A program made the translations under genes and the position numbers. The notes below the pieces were generated by a model, which searched no databases, was not told the origin of the DNA, and saw only the letters and a list, made by a program, of their open reading frames with translations. Positions 13,061 to 13,064 of a stretch of 13,064 nt of DNA are shown here, piece by piece. Every line of letters begins with the position of its first letter. Position 1 is the stretch's first letter. This stretch comes from Geodermatophilaceae bacterium (GTDB taxonomy: Bacteria; Actinomycetota; Actinomycetes; Mycobacteriales; Geodermatophilaceae). The stretch is taken from NCBI GenBank assembly GCA_013811975.1, contig JACCUF010000219.1, positions 1 through 13,064 of the forward strand, in the 5' to 3' direction.

Positions 13061-13064
13061 CGAG

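Noticed and set aside
1..13064. CRISPR arrays, rRNA genes, or insertion-sequence transposases
   Set aside because: I saw no regularly spaced repeats, rRNA core sequences or transposase motifs on either strand.

Overview
The window reads as chromosomal DNA from a high-GC actinobacterium (Actinomycetota). The evidence is strong G/C bias at third codon positions, frequent GTG starts, an actinobacterial-style primase, a single-chain glycyl-tRNA synthetase of the dimeric type, and several conserved actinobacterial proteins of unknown function. I cannot place it to genus from sequence alone.

Layout from left to right. (1) Positions 13 to about 700, minus strand: a degraded AbiE/MenAT-type toxin-antitoxin pair. 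The antitoxin appears to lack its N-terminus, and the nucleotidyltransferase toxin stops after 140 codons. The two genes overlap by GTGA. The pair lies just beyond the 3' end of a tRNA-Asn gene (841-913, minus), a common place for island insertion. (2) 1033-1736, plus strand: a small membrane-anchored protein and a VOC-superfamily protein. (3) 1749-10160, minus strand: a run of co-directional genes in the order dusB, ppdK, a YdcF/SanA-like DUF218 membrane protein, a 78-residue unknown, dnaG, and a conserved actinobacterial hypothetical. The last four are tightly packed (13-31 bp gaps) and look like one transcription unit. (4) 10267-11562, plus strand: a tiny acidic disordered protein and an AbiEi-like/PD-(D/E)XK protein. 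(5) 11669-13060, minus strand: complete glyS.

The most notable object is an in-frame 313-residue intein with a two-motif LAGLIDADG endonuclease inside DnaG. It sits immediately before the third ligand of the CHC2 zinc ribbon, so the primase zinc site exists only after splicing, and the +1 splicing nucleophile is itself the zinc-binding cysteine. The intein ends Gly-Asn rather than His-Asn and has Cys at the usual block F Asp position.

A second notable object is a pair of interspersed palindromic repeats (10468-10520 and 11607-11657). They share 14-15 bp arms, a loop of identical 23-nt length and an identical 13-nt loop half, and they flank the PD-(D/E)XK gene.

Functionally the window mixes information processing (primase, tRNA modification, tRNA charging, a tRNA gene) with central metabolism (pyruvate phosphate dikinase) and defence or mobile remnants (toxin-antitoxin pieces, intein, palindromic repeats). 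No dgt gene, a frequent actinobacterial dnaG neighbour, is present next to dnaG.
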